From positions 795,386 through 859,385 of the forward strand of contig VSDK01022257.1 in NCBI GenBank assembly GCA_009767595.1: a stretch of 64,000 nucleotides of DNA, in the 5' to 3' direction. The translations under genes were made by a program, and so were the position numbers. The notes beneath the pieces were generated by a model. The model was not told the origin of the DNA, searched no databases, and worked only from the letters and a program-made list of their open reading frames with translations. Positions 54,925 to 57,900 of the stretch are shown here, one piece after another; position 1 is the stretch's first letter, and the number at the start of each line of letters is the position of its first letter. The DNA comes from Symbiodinium kawagutii (lineage: Eukaryota; Sar; Dinophyceae; Suessiales; Symbiodiniaceae).

Positions 54925-57900
54925 ATGGTGATGGTGGGTGATGGTGATGGTGGGTGATGGTTTGTGATGATTTGTGCTGGATAATGAAAGTTGATCATAT
55001 GGTTTGTAACAATCGGTCAACGGTGGCTACTGGTGACTAATTACTATTGTCAACAATATGGGGGGGGTGATGATATGGTTTGTTGGATGGTTTACACTTT
55101 GGCTTGATGAAATGGTTGACTTATGGATAAAAACATTTGTTGATCATATGGTTTCTTGATTGTGGACAAACTGGTCACTTTATGGCTCATTATTTTGATA
55201 AACCAGTAGGTTTACCATAACCAGTAGGCACTTCAACTGTAGCCAGGTTGTCGAAAAAACAACCTGGGGGAATTGGGGGGATCTTACCACAGCAGCTAAA
55301 CCAACACTTGCAAAAAAAAGTGTTCACAAGTTCGCATTTTGGTTCGTTGATTGCTTCATGGTTCAGCTTTTGTTTAGGTATCATCCTGCACGAAAACAGG
55401 GCAAGAACTACTATGCCAAGTTTGGCCGGGTAGACGATGGCAGAAAAAGGTAGCTCATGTTAGGCGCTGGCAGAGGTCTTTCGCGTTGCGCGTCCAGGAC
55501 TTTGTGGTGCGAAATGATAGCCCGTGCGGCAGCACCATAGGTGTCCGGCGGGTCGGCCCCAATGTTGGTAGCTTCACTGGGCTGAGCTCATGATGATTCA
55601 TTGCCCGAAGTTTTGGATGGCTAACAGTCTGTCCAGGTAGATTTATGTTTAAACTCTAAGAATTCCTGGAAGAAACTTAGTTGATAACCAAGTCTTTGGC
55701 TCCCCGTGTTTGAAGCTTCTACAGTTCTAGCTACTGTTTGGCGAGTCAGCAGCCCTTTGTTGGCAATTCGCCAAAGCTCGCAGCCCAACCACCACCACAA
55801 GGCGTCCAGCCGCATGAAACCATGGCTGATCATCGCCACCTGCTGTGAGTGGGATTTTAACTATAGTTAACAGTGGTTAATAGTGCTCAATTTATCAGTT
55901 ACAATGCTAAGAATAGATAATCAGTGATCGAAGGAAGTTTAGAAGTCTAACTTCCGACAATATGGACAACTCAGCTAGGGCAGATCGCCTGAGCAGATGT
56001 GGGAAAGAAGAGATGTGTGAAAGATGAGATGTGCGAAAGATGAGAATGCGAGCGCGAGCGCGCCAAAATGTTAGGAAAGTCGCGAAATGCTGTGTTTTGC
56101 AGGGTTTTGTGCACCAGGAGGGTCCAGAAGGGTACCTCGCTAAAGCGGCGGGTGCGGAGCACTGTGGCGGAAGGTGTGTGCAAAAATCGTTAAAAAACCT
56201 AGGCGCGAAGCACATTTGGAAGTCAAAATCGTAAAAACACTACAGTGTCGGAGCACTTTTGAAAGTTGCAACTTGCAAAATCGTTAAAAAACCTAGGCGC
56301 GAAGCACATTTGGAAGTCAAAATCGTAAAAACACTGCATGCTCGGAGCACTTTTGGAAGTTGCAACTCGCAAAATCGTNNNNNNNNNNNNNNNNNNNNNN
56401 NNNNNNNNNNNNNNNNNNNNNNNNNNNNNNNNNNNNNNNNNNNNNNNNNNNNNNNNNNNNNNNNNNNNNNNNNNNNNNNNNNNNNNNNNNNNNNNNNNNN
56501 CCCAACCATCTATGCAAAAAGGTTTGGTAACTATGTTTGGTGGTTGGTTGCAAAAATAAATATATACATATATATATATATGTATAAGTTCAACAGGAAG
56601 TTTAGAAGTTTCGAGAATAAACTTGGACTAAGGAAGTCAACTTCGAACAGGAAGTTTAGAAGTCTAACTTCCGACAATATGGACAACCCAGCTAGGGTAG
56701 ATAAATACAGAGATGGATAGATAGACGAATAGATGGCTAGCTAAATGAAACATCGATAAGTAAACAGATAGATCAGCAGATAGATAGAGAAACAGATAGA
56801 CCGATAGATAGATAGACGAAAGATGGCTAGATAGATAGATGGCTAGACAAAGAGGTAGCCAGATAGATGGACAAGCAGATAGTCAGATCTATGGGTGGCT
56901 AGATGCAAAGTCAGAGACATAGATGCATCGATGGATGAATAGATGGATAGATAGATGGATAGATAGATAGATAGATAAATAGATAGAATAGCTAGAATAG
57001 ATAGATGGAATAGACAGACAATTGGATGGCCAGATTCAGATGGCTAGATGGGTCAATAGATAGACAGATAGGTAGGCGAAACGAGAGTCAGATAGAAAAG
57101 TAGATAGATAGTCAGGTAGATAGACAGAAAGATAGACAGATGGACACATAGATGATCAGACAAATAATTCGGTAGATAGATAGACAAATAGATAGATAGG
57201 CAGATAGATAAATAGATAGATGGACAGGTCGATAGATAGATACATAGACAGAAAGATGACGAGATAGATAGTGAGGTAGATAGAAAGACAAGTACATAGG
57301 CAGATAGATAAACGAATAAATCATCAGATAGATAGATAGACAGTCAGACAGACAGAAAGAAAACTGATCCACTGATAGAAAGATGGCTAGACAGATAGGC
57401 TGCCAGTCAAGTGGCCAGATCGATGCTCACATTGTCGCAACCACAACTGCACACTCCTATAGTGCTCCTATCTTGGAAACTTCCGCCACCGCCTTGTGCG
57501 GTACTACTGGTAGGAGATGATCATCAACAATAGTGGTGAAACAACGATTGGCGTGATTGACATATTTTTCTAAATGACTTGTGGACAATTGGTTGATTCG
57601 CATATTTTTGGGAAGGCTAAACTATGTATATAATGACCAACCAACTTGTTTCATATTTGGGTAAGTCGAAAAGGTTGTTGTGTTGATCTTTGGGATGGCC
57701 CTATTTCTAGAATCACAGATCCACTCCGAAGAGACGTACACGCAATGAGTAGGCGTTCCGCCAATTCTTCAGAGAGAGCGTTCGATGTTGATTCTCATCA
57801 AACTATTGGTAAAACCGGCACCGCGATCCATGTCTAAACACCGGTCATCAATCATTGTCGTTTGCATGGTGTTTCGAACATTTCAATGTTCACCATTACT

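Larger units (their letters stand above)
55933..56697 (+). repeat. 48-bp direct repeats flanking the tandem repeat and gap
   Basis: 55933-55980 and 56650-56697 share ggaagtttagaagtctaact and the following bases to cagctaggg with one difference. A third partial copy lies at 56597. Confidence 0.85.

Noticed and set aside
56240-56720. Open frames crossing the N run
   Set aside because: They depend on unknown bases in the assembly gap.
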